A stretch of 64,000 nucleotides of DNA from Rhodobacteraceae bacterium Alg231-04 (GCA_900143635.1 FREY01000004.1:372001-436000), one strand, 5' to 3'. Positions 26,781-36,767 are shown, counted from the stretch's first letter. Program-made: numbers and translations. Notes: a model not told the origin generated them from the sequence alone.

Positions 26781-29700
26781 ATGGCTAAGAAAATGCTTAT
26801 CGATGCCACCCACGCGGAAGAAACCCGCGTTGTGGTGGTCGACGGAAACAAGGTTGAGGAATTCGACTTTGAATCTGAAAACAAACGCCAGCTCGCTGGC
26901 AACATCTATCTGGCAAAAGTAACACGGGTCGAACCTTCGCTGCAGGCGGCCTTTGTGGACTATGGCGGAAACCGTCATGGCTTCCTCGCCTTTTCGGAAA
27001 TCCATCCGGATTACTATCAGATCCCGGTCGCCGACCGCGAAGCGCTGATGGAAGAAGAACGCGCCTACGCCGAGGCGCAAAAGGCCCGCGACGAAGAGGA
27101 CGAGAAGGAAAAGAAGCCTTCGAAATCCCGTTCGCGCAGCCGCAGCCGGTCCAAATCCCGTAGCGACGAGGCCAAAGCTGCACCCGCAGAGGAGGCCGCC
27201 GCTTCCGATGCGCCCGAAATTTCCGGCATGGAAACCATCGATCTCGGCGCTTCTGAGGATAGCTCGGAACTGTTTGCCGCACCCGAAGAGGGCAGCTCTC
27301 CGATGGAGCGTGTGGGCGAAACGCCGGTTGAAGAACCGACGACGGATGACACCGACGAGGTGAGCGCAGAAGACGCGCCTGCCGAGGCCGTCGCCGCAGA
27401 GGCCGCGTCCGAAGAGGCGGTTGTCGCTGCCGAAACACCCGCCACGGAAGAGGCAGAAACACCTGTCGAAGCCGCGCCCGAAGCCTCGGAAGAGGCGGCG
27501 GAAAAGCCCGATGCAGAGCAGGACGCTGACGCGGCCCCAGAAACGCGTTCCGGGCGTCCAATTGCCGCCGCCGTGGATGATGAGGATGCGGTTGTATCCA
27601 AAGATCCCGCAGGCGAAGATGCCGCCGCCGAAGAGACCTCGGAAGAGGAAGTGAAACCCGCTGACGAAGCGGCGGCCACGGCAACAGAAACACCCGAAGC
27701 AGCACCTGAATCAGTTGCAGCTCCCGAGGCGGAAACCGCGCCGGAAGCAGAGGCCGCACCGGCCGTTGAAGCCGAAGCCTCAGCAGAAGAGGCCGCATCG
27801 GCTGTTGAAGCTGAAGCCGCAACAGATGAGCCAGCGCAGCCAACTGAGACAGTTGACGCTGCAGAAGATGCTGCGCCTGCAGAGGCTGAAACCGCCGCTG
27901 AGGAAAACGCGACTGAAGAAAAAGTTGCAGAAGCCCCGGCCCGCAAACCGCGCCGTCGCAAGGCCAAACCTGCACGCAAGGAAGAACCCGAAGCGGTCCC
28001 GGTTGACGAGGACGCCTCTGCAGAAGAGGCCGAGTCGCAGCGCCCCGATGCGATCTCCAAAGACAGTTCCATCGAATCTGTTGCAGATGAAGACGACAGC
28101 GATGACATCCGCCCGCGCCGCAAGCCGCGTGCCCGTCGCTACAAGATCCAGGAAGTGATCAAGGTTCGTCAGGTTCTGCTGGTTCAGGTCGTCAAGGAAG
28201 AGCGCGGCAACAAAGGCGCTGCTCTGACAACTTACCTGTCGCTGGCCGGTCGTTACTGCGTGTTGATGCCCAACACCGCCCGAGGTGGCGGCATCTCGCG
28301 CAAGATCACCAATGCAGTTGATCGCAAAAAACTGAAAGAGATCGCCAACGAAATCGACGTCCCCTCGGGTGCTGGTTTGATCGTGCGCACCGCCGGTGCC
28401 AAACGCACCAAGGCCGAGATCAAGCGCGATTACGAATACCTGCAGCGCATGTGGGAACAGATCCGCGAACTGACCCTTAAATCGGTGGCACCTGCCAAGA
28501 TTTATGAAGAAGGCGACCTGATCAAACGCTCGATCCGCGATCTGTATTCCCGCGAGATTGACGAGGTTCTGGTCGAGGGCGAGCGCGGCTACCGCATCGC
28601 CAAGGACTTCATGAAGATGATCATGCCGTCGCACGCCAAAAACGTGCAGCGTTATGAAGACACGCTGCCGCTGTTTGCGCGCTTCCAGGTCGAAAGCTAC
28701 CTCGGTGGCATGTTCAACCCGACCGTGCAGCTGAAATCCGGTGGCTACATCGTGATCGGCGTCACCGAAGCACTGGTAGCGATCGACGTGAACTCTGGCC
28801 GGGCCACCAAACAGGGCTCGATCGAGGAAACCGCGCTGAACACCAACCTGGAGGCCGCCGAAGAGGTCGCCCGCCAGCTGCGTCTGCGTGACCTTGCCGG
28901 TCTGATCGTCATCGACTTCATCGACATGGACGAGCGCAAGAACAACGCCGCCGTCGAAAAGCGTATGAAGGACAAGCTGAAGACCGACCGTGCCCGCATT
29001 CAGGTCGGCCGTATCTCGGGCTTTGGTCTGATGGAAATGTCGCGTCAGCGTCTGCGCCCCGGCATGATCGAGGCGACCACCCAGCCTTGCCCGGCCTGCC
29101 ACGGTACCGGTCTGATCCGTTCCGACGACAATATGGCTCTGGCTATCCTGCGTCAGATCGAAGAGGAGGGCACCCGTCGCAAATCGCGCGAAGTGCTGGT
29201 CCGCTGCCCGGTCACCATCGCCAACTATCTGATGAACCAGAAGCGTGAGCATATCGCCCAGATCGAAACCCGCTACGGCCTGTCTGTGCGGATCGAAGGT
29301 GACCCCCATCTGGTGAGCCCGGACTTCACCCTTGAGAAGTTCAAGACCGCGACCCGCGTCATTCAGGCGGCTTCGGCCCCGGTGGTGTCGGTTGACAGCT
29401 CGATCATGGATCAGGTGGATGCCGAAGAAACCGCAGACGCGGTGGAAGTGGAAGAAACCAAGGCCGCGGAAGCACCTGAGGTGAACGCCGAAGGCGAGGG
29501 CGATGATAAGCCCAAGCGCAAGCGACGCCGTCGCCGCCGCAAGTCGAAGTCTGGTGCCGCCGAGGGTGCAGATGGGGCCGAGAACGGCGAAGAAAGCTCC
29601 AACGGTGAGGCCGCAGCGGCCGAGACACCCGAAGAAGCCGATGCCGCGCCTGCTAGTGAGGGCGAAGAAGAGAAGAAACCGGCCAAGCGTCGACGTACAC

Positions 29701-30140
29701 GCACACGGTCACGCTCGCGCAAGGGGGCATCCGATGAGGATGTGAAGGCGGATGCGGCACCGGCAGAGGCTGACGCAGCCGCTGCGGAACCCGCAGCACC
29801 GGTCGCTGAATCTGAAGCACCTGCAGCAGAAGCACCTGCGCCTGAAGAAGCAGCCCCTGCTGCGGAAACGGTCGCCGAGGCCGCGCCTGCTACTGAGGTC
29901 GCTGAGGCGTCCGTTGGCGAAGCTGCCGCGTCTGAGGAAACAGCCGCACCTGAAGTTGCGGAACCTGCTGCGGCAGAACCGGAAGCGGTGGAGCCTGTGG
30001 CGGAAGTGGCCGAAGCGGCACCCGAAGAGACTGTTGCAGAACCGGAACCAGCAGCTGAGGTGGTTGAACCGGCGGCAGAGCCCGCGTCCGCAGAACCCGC
30101 CAAGCCGAAACGGCGCGGCTGGTGGTCAATGGCCAAGTAA
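26781..30140 (+). CDS. rne: Ribonuclease E with a large acidic insertion in the S1 domain
   Basis: 1119 residues from the ATG at 26781, preceded by AAGGA. RNase E is the main endonuclease of mRNA decay and rRNA/tRNA maturation. The S1 RNA-binding domain begins at about residue 37 (GNIYLAKVTRVEPSLQAAFVDYG), is interrupted after ADREALMEEE by about 365 residues of SRSRS then Ala/Glu/Pro/Asp-rich sequence, and resumes at RRYKIQEVIKVRQVLLVQVVKEERG. The catalytic DNase-I-like part has VAIDVNSGRATKQ and IDFIDMDERKNN, and the zinc link is CPACHGTG. The C-terminal 250 residues repeat the basic/acidic low-complexity pattern and end KPKRRGWWSMAK. A strong terminator follows. Confidence 0.95.
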   Translation: MAKKMLIDATHAEETRVVVVDGNKVEEFDFESENKRQLAGNIYLAKVTRVEPSLQAAFVDYGGNRHGFLAFSEIHPDYYQIPVADREALMEEERAYAEAQKARDEEDEKEKKPSKSRSRSRSRSKSRSDEAKAAPAEEAAASDAPEISGMETIDLGASEDSSELFAAPEEGSSPMERVGETPVEEPTTDDTDEVSAEDAPAEAVAAEAASEEAVVAAETPATEEAETPVEAAPEASEEAAEKPDAEQDADAAPETRSGRPIAAAVDDEDAVVSKDPAGEDAAAEETSEEEVKPADEAAATATETPEAAPESVAAPEAETAPEAEAAPAVEAEASAEEAASAVEAEAATDEPAQPTETVDAAEDAAPAEAETAAEENATEEKVAEAPARKPRRRKAKPARKEEPEAVPVDEDASAEEAESQRPDAISKDSSIESVADEDDSDDIRPRRKPRARRYKIQEVIKVRQVLLVQVVKEERGNKGAALTTYLSLAGRYCVLMPNTARGGGISRKITNAVDRKKLKEIANEIDVPSGAGLIVRTAGAKRTKAEIKRDYEYLQRMWEQIRELTLKSVAPAKIYEEGDLIKRSIRDLYSREIDEVLVEGERGYRIAKDFMKMIMPSHAKNVQRYEDTLPLFARFQVESYLGGMFNPTVQLKSGGYIVIGVTEALVAIDVNSGRATKQGSIEETALNTNLEAAEEVARQLRLRDLAGLIVIDFIDMDERKNNAAVEKRMKDKLKTDRARIQVGRISGFGLMEMSRQRLRPGMIEATTQPCPACHGTGLIRSDDNMALAILRQIEEEGTRRKSREVLVRCPVTIANYLMNQKREHIAQIETRYGLSVRIEGDPHLVSPDFTLEKFKTATRVIQAASAPVVSVDSSIMDQVDAEETADAVEVEETKAAEAPEVNAEGEGDDKPKRKRRRRRRKSKSGAAEGADGAENGEESSNGEAAAAETPEEADAAPASEGEEEKKPAKRRRTRTRSRSRKGASDEDVKADAAPAEADAAAAEPAAPVAESEAPAAEAPAPEEAAPAAETVAEAAPATEVAEASVGEAAASEETAAPEVAEPAAAEPEAVEPVAEVAEAAPEETVAEPEPAAEVVEPAAEPASAEPAKPKRRGWWSMAK

Positions 30141-30144
30141 AAGA

Positions 30145-30170
30145 AAGGCGGGCCTCGGGCCCGCCTTTTT
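30145..30170 (+). terminator. Terminator of rne
   Basis: AAGGCGGGC-ctcgg-GCCCGCCTT followed directly by a T-run, four bases after the rne stop. Confidence 0.85.
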
Positions 30171-30267
30171 CTTTTAAGAACAAAATGTCTGCGCGTTGTC
30201 TTAAGGCGGATTGCGTTGGGTTTGTCGGAAGAGTTCGGGCCTCGGCTACTTCACTTACGCGGCTGGC

Positions 30268-30501
30268 TTAACCTGCTTTACGGACCAAGTAACTCTGATG
30301 GCCGTCCTTGTCCGTCATGCCCAGAAATTCATGACCGGCTTCGTTGCAATAGTGCGGAACATCAATGACGGCGGCCGGATCATCGGCCAGTATCTCGAGA
30401 ACAGCGCCGGCGGGAATCGACTTTAGTCGCTTGCGCGCTTTGAGAACGGGCAGGGGACACAACAGGCCGATGGCATCTAAAGTTTCTGAAATATCACTCA
30501 T
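30268..30501 (-). CDS. TusA/SirA-family sulfur carrier protein
   Basis: 77 residues. The family relays persulfide sulfur in tRNA thiolation and related pathways. The conserved CPxP motif is present as LLCPLPVLKARKRL with Cys15 as the sulfur-accepting residue, followed by the beta-strand AVLEILADDPAAVIDVP. It is shorter and soluble, without the membrane partner YedE nearby. It diverges from ccdA, 94 bases away. Confidence 0.92.
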   Translation of the reverse strand: MSDISETLDAIGLLCPLPVLKARKRLKSIPAGAVLEILADDPAAVIDVPHYCNEAGHEFLGMTDKDGHQSYLVRKAG

Positions 30502-30595
30502 GCGCTGCAGATATGACGGATGTTTGATCCTGTCTACCGGCGAAGTGACACGCTGCCCCCGTGACCTCCGGTTCGGCTTGGGCTAAGGGTTTGGC

Positions 30596-31348
30596 ATGTT
30601 TGGAATAGAAATCATCGATGCAGGCCTGCTGCCTGCCATGCTTGTGGCGCTTATTGGCGGGGTAGTCAGCTTTCTGTCGCCCTGTGTCCTGCCGATCGTG
30701 CCGCCCTATCTGGCCTATATGAGCGGCGTGACACTGGGTGAGGCGCAGGGCACTGCCGTGGCCCGGCGCAAGGTCATTCTGGCCGCATTGTTCTTTGTGA
30801 TGGGCCTATCGACGGTCTTTATCCTGCTGGGGTTCACGGCCTCTGCATTTGGCGCCTTTGTGCTGCAAAACCAAGAGCTGTTTGCCCAGGTTTCGGGTGT
30901 TGTGGTCATTGTCTTTGGCCTGCATTTCCTGTCGGTCTTTCGCATTCCGCTGCTCGACCGCGAAGCGCGGATGGAAGCCGGAGATTCCGGGGGCTCGGCC
31001 TTTGGGGCCTATGTGCTGGGGCTGGCCTTTGCCTTTGGCTGGACGCCCTGTATCGGGCCGCAGCTTGGCGCGATCCTGTCGCTGGCCGCCTCTGAGGCCT
31101 CGGTGAGCCGCGGCACCCTGTTGCTGGGCGTCTATGCGCTGGGGCTGGGTGTTCCTTTCCTCCTGGCAGCGATTTTCCTCAACCGGTCGATGGTGGTGAT
31201 GAACCGCCTGAAACGCCACATGGGGCTGATCGAGAAAGTCATGGGCGGGCTGTTGCTGGTTGTCGGCATCATGCTGGTCACCGGATTGTTCACCACCTTT
31301 TCTTTCTGGCTGCTGGAGACCTTTCCCGCACTGGCCACGCTTGGGTAA
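30596..31348 (+). CDS. ccdA: CcdA-type cytochrome c biogenesis / thiol-disulfide transmembrane transporter
   Basis: 250 residues with six hydrophobic spans. CcdA carries reducing equivalents across the inner membrane to periplasmic thioredoxins that keep apocytochrome c cysteines reduced. The two redox cysteines are in VSFLSPCVLPIVPPYL (first span) and FGWTPCIGPQLGAI (fourth span), both in the expected pseudo-symmetrical positions. No ccm genes are in the window. Confidence 0.92.
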   Translation: MFGIEIIDAGLLPAMLVALIGGVVSFLSPCVLPIVPPYLAYMSGVTLGEAQGTAVARRKVILAALFFVMGLSTVFILLGFTASAFGAFVLQNQELFAQVSGVVVIVFGLHFLSVFRIPLLDREARMEAGDSGGSAFGAYVLGLAFAFGWTPCIGPQLGAILSLAASEASVSRGTLLLGVYALGLGVPFLLAAIFLNRSMVVMNRLKRHMGLIEKVMGGLLLVVGIMLVTGLFTTFSFWLLETFPALATLG

Positions 31349-31438
31349 CGGTGATCCTGCTGTGTGCTCCCTCCACACCAAGGCCTTACTCCTGCCGAAA
31401 AGCCGCGCTAGACAGGACAAAAGGACACTGAGGCGGGA

Positions 31439-32689
31439 ATGAGCAGCCAGACGCCAGCGACAGCGCAGACTTCAGCTGCGGCGCACCGCAGGGTTCGCCG
31501 CCGCAAGGTGTTCTATATCCCTGGATATGACCCGATCCATCCGCGCCGCTACCGAGAGCTTTACCGAAAAGAAGGGGCCGCGCAGGCGGGGATTTCCGGC
31601 TACGAGCTGTCCCTGGTGGCAAAACAAACCGATGGCCCCTATGGCTGGCGTATCTCTTCGACCATAGAGGGCGGCGATGTGGCGACAGACGTTGATGTTC
31701 TGGTCTGGTCGGACATTGTGCGCGGCAGCATGGAGACCTCAATCCCGGCCACCTATCTTCAACTGGTGCGGACCGCCTGGACCTATATTTCCTCCGGCGC
31801 ATTGCGGCGGCTGACGCGGCTTCGCAAGGGTCCGGTGATTGCCGCCCTCTACCCGGTTGGAATGCTGATTCTGCAGGCGCTTTTAGCGGGCCTTCTGGCC
31901 TGGGGTGTGGCGCGCGCGGTATCCGCCGTGACCGGGGTTTCCCTTTTGGGCTGGGGGCTTGGCCTTTGCGCGGCAGTGGCGCTGCTCAAATGGTTCAAAA
32001 AGCAGGACGGCAAGTTCTTCGCCTATTACCTCATGCATGATTACGCCTATTCGGCGGCTTCTAATGGGGCCAACCCTGCAGACCTTGAGGGGCGCATTTC
32101 GGAGTTCACCCAGCTGGTCCGTGACGCTTTGGCGGATGAAAGCCTGGATGAGGTTCTGGTCGTCGGCCATTCCTCCGGTGCCCATATGGGGGTTTCGGTT
32201 CTGGCCGATCTGCTGCGCGCGGGGCTGCCCGAACCGCGCCCCGAAATCGGCTTTCTGTCTTTGGGGCAGGTGGTGCCAATGGTGTCCTTTCTGCCGGGCG
32301 CAGACCGGCTGCGCGCAGATTTACACGACTTATGTCAACGCGATGAATTAACCTGGATTGATGTGACCGCACCGGGCGACGGCTGTGCCTTTGCACTGTG
32401 TGATCCTGTGTCGGTGTCGGGCGTGGCACCGGAGGAAAAACGCTGGCCATTGGTTGTTTCGGCTGCTTTCACCCAGACCCTGAGCCCTCAACGCTGGGCC
32501 GAGCTGCGCTGGCGGTTCTTCCGGCTGCATTTCCAATACCTCTGCGCCTTTGATCGGCCGGGGGATTATGACTATTTCCGCATCACCGCTGGCCCCAAGA
32601 CTCTGGCAGAGCGGTACCAGGACCGGCAGGCGTCCAAGTCGCGGATAGAGACCGCCGTGTCCAAATACACTTCGATGACACCACCATGA
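31439..32689 (+). CDS. Membrane-anchored protein with alpha/beta-hydrolase motif, precedes P450
   Basis: 416 residues. Two hydrophobic stretches at about 140-185 (ALLAGLLAWGVARAVSAVTG, then LLGWGLGLCAAVALL) divide a 130-residue N-terminal part (KVFYIPGYDPIHPRRYRELYRKEG) from a C-terminal part. The C-terminal part contains VVGHSSGAHMGVS, a serine hydrolase elbow with Ser245 as presumed nucleophile. No close family is recalled beyond conserved Rhodobacteraceae hypothetical proteins. Its stop overlaps the start of the P450 gene by four bases (ATGA), so the two are co-translated and probably act on the same compound. Confidence 0.78.
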   Translation: MSSQTPATAQTSAAAHRRVRRRKVFYIPGYDPIHPRRYRELYRKEGAAQAGISGYELSLVAKQTDGPYGWRISSTIEGGDVATDVDVLVWSDIVRGSMETSIPATYLQLVRTAWTYISSGALRRLTRLRKGPVIAALYPVGMLILQALLAGLLAWGVARAVSAVTGVSLLGWGLGLCAAVALLKWFKKQDGKFFAYYLMHDYAYSAASNGANPADLEGRISEFTQLVRDALADESLDEVLVVGHSSGAHMGVSVLADLLRAGLPEPRPEIGFLSLGQVVPMVSFLPGADRLRADLHDLCQRDELTWIDVTAPGDGCAFALCDPVSVSGVAPEEKRWPLVVSAAFTQTLSPQRWAELRWRFFRLHFQYLCAFDRPGDYDYFRITAGPKTLAERYQDRQASKSRIETAVSKYTSMTPP

Positions 32690-34041
32690 CATTGCGCCCT
32701 CCCAAACCCGCTGTGCGCGCCGAACGTGTGTCTCTCTGGCGCTATCTGAAGCTGTTTCGTCAGGACATCCTGTCGGCCCAGCCGGCCAAGCTCTATCGCG
32801 CCTGGATGGCAGAGTTTCGCACGCCATTTTTTAGGTCTTATCTGGTCAACCAGCCGGAGTTGGTAAAACGGGTGCTGAAAGACAGCCCCAAAGACTTCCC
32901 CAAATCCGGGAGGATCAGCGAAGGGCTGCGGCCGCTGCTCGGCAATTCGGTGTTCCTGACTAACGGGGCGGAGTGGGAACGCCAACGGCGGATCATCGAT
33001 CCTGCGTTTGAAGGGGGGCGGTTGCGCGATACCTTTCCGGCCATGCTGGCGGCGGCCGATAAGGCGGTGGAGCGGTTGGCCGCGAAAACGGACCGGCCGG
33101 TGGAAATCGAGGAAGAGACCTCTCATGTGGCGGCGGATGTGATTTTTCGCACGCTGTTTTCAATCCCGATCGAACATCAGGTGGCGACCGAGGTTTTCAG
33201 CCGGTTCCGCGACTATCAGCGCAGCCAGCCTATTGTGAACCTGGCCGCCTTTGTGCCCTTGCCGCGTTGGATGCCGCGGTTTTTTCGCCGCTCAACCAAA
33301 CGCAACGCGGCGGAAATCCGTGGGTTGATTACCCGGCTGACGGCAGAGCGGATGGCCCAGATTGAAGCAGGCACCGCACCGGATGATCTTGCGACCAAGA
33401 TCATGTCGACCAAAGATCCGGTGACAGGCGAGGGCTTTGACACAGAGGAAATGGTCGATCAGGTGGCGATCTTCTTTCTCGCAGGGCATGAAACCAGTGC
33501 CTCGGCGCTGGCCTGGACGCTCTATCTGTTGGCCCTGTTCCCGGATTGGCAGGAGCAGGTGGCCGAGGAAGCAGAGGCGCTGTCGGAGTGGAGTTTTCGC
33601 TCCGTTGCAGGGCTCAAGGTCAGCCGGGATGTGTTCCGTGAGGCATTGCGCCTATATCCGCCGGTGCCGATGATGGTGCGCGAAGCGACCTGCCCACATG
33701 AGTTTCGCGGCCGGGACGTGGAACCGGGAAGCCAGATCGTGCTAAGCCCCTGGCATCTGCAGCGACATGAACGGCTGTGGGACAATCCGGATGACTTTGA
33801 CCCCAGCCGCTGGAAAACAGAGAATGGCAAGACCTGCCAGCGCGACGCCTTCATTCCTTTTTCTGCCGGACCGCGGGTTTGCACCGGGGCTGGGTTTGCG
33901 ATGATAGAGGGGCCATTGCTGCTGTCGCGCATATTGCAGACATACAGGATTGACGCGGTTCCCGGCAAAGAGCCGGTGCCTGTTGCCCATCTGACTGTGC
34001 GATCAGAGAATGGGATTTGGCTGCAACTGACGCGCCGCTAA
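32686..34041 (+). CDS. Cytochrome P450
   Basis: 451 residues, soluble bacterial type. Family motifs are all present: I-helix oxygen-activation AGHETSASA (Glu269, Thr270), the K-helix ExxR in FREALRLYPP, and the heme loop FSAGPRVCTGAG with Cys399 as the iron ligand. The segment EIEEETSHVAADVIFRTLFSIPI resembles fatty-acid or sterol-hydroxylating groups, but substrate cannot be assigned. No dedicated ferredoxin or reductase lies next to it. Coupled to the membrane hydrolase-like gene by a four-base overlap. Confidence 0.93.
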   Translation: MTLRPPKPAVRAERVSLWRYLKLFRQDILSAQPAKLYRAWMAEFRTPFFRSYLVNQPELVKRVLKDSPKDFPKSGRISEGLRPLLGNSVFLTNGAEWERQRRIIDPAFEGGRLRDTFPAMLAAADKAVERLAAKTDRPVEIEEETSHVAADVIFRTLFSIPIEHQVATEVFSRFRDYQRSQPIVNLAAFVPLPRWMPRFFRRSTKRNAAEIRGLITRLTAERMAQIEAGTAPDDLATKIMSTKDPVTGEGFDTEEMVDQVAIFFLAGHETSASALAWTLYLLALFPDWQEQVAEEAEALSEWSFRSVAGLKVSRDVFREALRLYPPVPMMVREATCPHEFRGRDVEPGSQIVLSPWHLQRHERLWDNPDDFDPSRWKTENGKTCQRDAFIPFSAGPRVCTGAGFAMIEGPLLLSRILQTYRIDAVPGKEPVPVAHLTVRSENGIWLQLTRR

Positions 34042-34153
34042 CCAAGAAAATTGAAAACTTGCGCCAGCTTGGGAGTCAGGGCAACTGCTGATTGCAGTAG
34101 ATGATGATATGCCCGGCCGCTCTACGTCCGCGAGGCGGCCAGCCCACACGTTG

Positions 34154-34372
34154 TTAACCAGCCCTTAGGCGGCGCAGGACAAACAGGCGAATGGCGGAGG
34201 CAAGGCCGCAATCGGCGCCACGATCTTCGTCGATCTCGGCAGCCAGATCATTGATAGCGCGCTCTTCACCCGCTGCAATTTCACGAAACGCATCCCAAAA
34301 CTCATCCTCCAGTGACACCGAGGTCCGGTGGCCACGCAGAGTGAGCGAATGTTTGCGGGGGCGGCTGTTCAT
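34154..34372 (-). CDS. Ribbon-helix-helix domain protein
   Basis: 72 residues. The beta-strand LTLRGHRTSVSLEDEFWDAFREIAAGEER and following helix fit the RHH fold, with the strand residues RGHRTSV placed to read DNA. It lacks a toxin gene beside it. Its ATG overlaps the stop of the DUF4169 gene (ATGA), making it the third gene of fumC-DUF4169-RHH. Role unknown. Confidence 0.85.
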   Translation of the reverse strand: MNSRPRKHSLTLRGHRTSVSLEDEFWDAFREIAAGEERAINDLAAEIDEDRGADCGLASAIRLFVLRRLRAG

Positions 34373-34545
34373 TTGTCCAGCTTATGGCCGTCGATGTCAC
34401 GAACGGCCTTGTCTTCGCGCGCCTTCTCGAGGCTGCGTTCAACCTTGGTACGGCCGAATTTGACCGCATTGCTGTCTGCGCGGGCCTTTTTCTCGGCCCG
34501 CGCTTTGTCTTTCCGGACCCTGTTCAGGTTGACCGGTTTGCCCAT
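34369..34545 (-). CDS. DUF4169 small basic protein
   Basis: 58 residues, starting MGKPVNLNRVRKDKARAEKK and ending IDGHKLDK; highly charged with Lys/Arg/Glu/Asp making up about half of it. This matches the small alphaproteobacterial DUF4169 family, of unknown function. The ATG follows the fumC stop by one base and the stop overlaps the start of the RHH gene, so translation of all three is coupled. Confidence 0.88.
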   Translation of the reverse strand: MGKPVNLNRVRKDKARAEKKARADSNAVKFGRTKVERSLEKAREDKAVRDIDGHKLDK

Positions 34546-34546
34546 A

Positions 34547-35941
34547 TCAGGCCTTGGGGCCGATCATCTGCTCGGGGCGAACAACCGCATCAAAGGTCTC
34601 TGCATCCACGAAGCCGAGCGCAATGGCCTCTTCCTTCAGTGTGGTGCCGTTCTTATGCGCCGTCTTGGCGACCTTGGTCGCGTTGTCATAGCCAATGGTC
34701 GGCGCCAGCGCGGTGACCAGCATCAGCGATTCCTTCATCAGCTTGTCGATGCGCGGCTCATTTGCCTTGATGCCGTTCAGCATCCGCTCGGTAAAGCTGT
34801 CGGCGACGTCACCCAAAAGCTGCATGGACTGCAGCAGGTTGTAGGACATCATCGGGTTATAGACGTTCAGCTCAAAATGGCCCTGTGAGCCGGCGAACTT
34901 GATTGCCGCGTCATTGCCCATCACATGGGCGGCAACCTGCGTCATTGCCTCGGCCTGCGTCGGGTTCACTTTACCCGGCATGATCGAAGAACCGGGTTCG
35001 TTTTCCGGCAGGATCAGTTCACCCAGACCCGAACGCGGGCCGGAGCCGAGGAAGCGGATGTCGTTGGCAATCTTGTACATCGCGCCGGCCACTGATGCGA
35101 GAGAACCGGACATGAAAACCATGGCGTCATGGGCGGCCAGTGCTTCGAATTTGTTGGGGGCTGTCACGAAGGGCAGGCCGGTGATCTCAGCCATGTTGGC
35201 CGCAACGGTTTCGCTCCAGCCGGGGGCGGTGTTCAGGCCGGTGCCGACGGCGGTGCCACCCTGTGCCAGCTCGTAAATGCCGGGCAGGGCGGCCTCGATG
35301 CGGCTGATGCCCATGCGGATTTGATGGGCGTAGCCACCAAATTCCTGACCCAGTGTCAGCGGAGTCGCATCCTGAGTATGTGTGCGGCCGATTTTGATGA
35401 TGTCTTTGAACTCTTCCGATTTGTTCTCAAGACCTTCGGCCAGTTTGGTCAGGCCGGGCAGCAGCACGTCGCGTACCATCATGGCGGCGGCGATATGCAT
35501 CGCGGTCGGGAAAGTATCGTTGGACGACTGGCCCATGTTGCAGTGATCGTTCGGGTGAACCGGATCTTTGGTGCCGATGACACCGCCGAGGATTTCGATG
35601 GCGCGGTTGGCGATCACCTCGTTGGAGTTCATGTTGGACTGGGTGCCAGAGCCGGTCTGCCAGACAACAAGCGGGAAATTGTCGTCGAAATTGCCCTCAA
35701 AGACTTCACCAGCGGCCTGAATGACCGCATCAACGATCTTGGCGTCCATTTTGCCGGAGGCCTTGTTGGCCATGGCGCAGGCCTGTTTGATCACACCGAG
35801 TGCGCGCACGATGGCAACGGGCTGTTTTTCCCAGCCGATCGGGAAGTTCATGATCGAACGTTGTGTCTGGGCGCCCCAATATTTATCGGCGGGGACTTCG
35901 AGGGGGCCAAAGCTGTCTGTTTCGGTGCGGGTTGCGGACAT
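34547..35941 (-). CDS. fumC: Class II fumarate hydratase
   Basis: 464 residues from the ATG at 35941, the normal fumarase C length and start ([25 protein letters not shown] pattern). It hydrates fumarate to malate in the TCA cycle without an Fe-S cluster. Signature [11 protein letters not shown] is present, as are [11 protein letters not shown] and [16 protein letters not shown]. Two small genes, DUF4169 and RHH, follow with overlapping stops and starts. Confidence 0.97.
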   Translation of the reverse strand: MSATRTETDSFGPLEVPADKYWGAQTQRSIMNFPIGWEKQPVAIVRALGVIKQACAMANKASGKMDAKIVDAVIQAAGEVFEGNFDDNFPLVVWQTGSGTQSNMNSNEVIANRAIEILGGVIGTKDPVHPNDHCNMGQSSNDTFPTAMHIAAAMMVRDVLLPGLTKLAEGLENKSEEFKDIIKIGRTHTQDATPLTLGQEFGGYAHQIRMGISRIEAALPGIYELAQGGTAVGTGLNTAPGWSETVAANMAEITGLPFVTAPNKFEALAAHDAMVFMSGSLASVAGAMYKIANDIRFLGSGPRSGLGELILPENEPGSSIMPGKVNPTQAEAMTQVAAHVMGNDAAIKFAGSQGHFELNVYNPMMSYNLLQSMQLLGDVADSFTERMLNGIKANEPRIDKLMKESLMLVTALAPTIGYDNATKVAKTAHKNGTTLKEEAIALGFVDAETFDAVVRPEQMIGPKA

Positions 35942-36152
35942 CGGTCGGTCTCCGTCTGAGATTGTATGCGGTTGTATGCCGTTTAGCCGACGCGCCGCTT
36001 CAGCGCAATTGGCCAGTTGCGCGCAGCATAGCCAATACCGGCCCGAGGTATAGGCCCGGACAGGCAGAATTTGAGGCAACGCATTGTAAGGCCGCGCTGG
36101 ATGATTAGATTGGAGATGTGATTTGCGCAGATTTATCCTTGGAGGCTCCTTG

Positions 36153-36740
36153 CTAGATATTCCCCGGCACCCGTGTGCGCAGGCTCGTCGCCTGATCTCC
36201 TCATCGGAAGTCCTGTTCCTGCACATTGTTGCGGGGCTGGCCGCTCTCATCCTTTTGACCTTGCCGGCCGTCGCGGATGTGTCTCGTTTTTATGGTGAAT
36301 ACAGCGGCTCGGCTCCGGTTCAATACGAGGACGGCACCTCGCAGCAGCGCGACATGAGCGTTACCATCACCGAAACACACAGTGGGTTTCTGGTGGCCTG
36401 GTCAACGACGACAGAAAAACAGGACGGTCGGCGCAAGACCAAATCATACGAGATCGAATTTCACCCAAGCCCGCGGGACGGCATCTATTCTGCAGCGATG
36501 AAGCGGAACGTCTTTGGCCATTCTGTCCAGCTCGACCCGATGAAGGGCGAACCCTATGTCTGGGGCCGGATCGAGGGGGATACCCTGTCTGTCTATTCGA
36601 TGTTTGTGACGCCCAGCGGGGATTATGAAATGCAGCAGTTTGACCGCACGTTAGCCGACGGCGGGCTGAAGCTGGTGTTCACGGCCGAAAAAGGCGGCGA
36701 ACCAAAACGCCGGGTTGAGACGTTTCTGGAACGCAAATAG
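36153..36740 (+). CDS. Exported hypothetical protein
   Basis: 195 residues from a TTG at 36153, chosen because GGAGG lies five bases upstream; an earlier TTG at 36123 lacks such a site. A hydrophobic stretch [23 protein letters not shown] is the likely signal peptide. The mature part is beta-rich ([56 protein letters not shown]) and ends in basic residues. I do not recognise the family. It diverges from fumC. Confidence 0.7.
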   Translation, partial: LDIPRHPCAQARRLISSSEVLFLHIVAGLAALILLTLPAVADVSRFYGEYSGSAPVQYEDGTSQQRDMSVTITETHSGFLVAWSTTTEKQDGRRKTKSYEIEFHPSPRDGIYSAAMKRNVFGHSVQLDPMKGEPYVWGRIEGDTLSVYSMFVTPSGDYEMQQFDRTLADGGLKLVFTAEKGGEPKRRVETFLERK

Positions 36741-36767
36741 GCGGTACGAGGAATAGCCAGATACGAC

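Noticed and set aside
26797-29309. Long minus-strand frames opposite rne (e.g. 27065-28123, 27780-29309)
   Set aside because: They mirror the Ala/Glu-rich repeats of RNase E and read as Ser/Ala or Arg/Leu low-complexity sequence.
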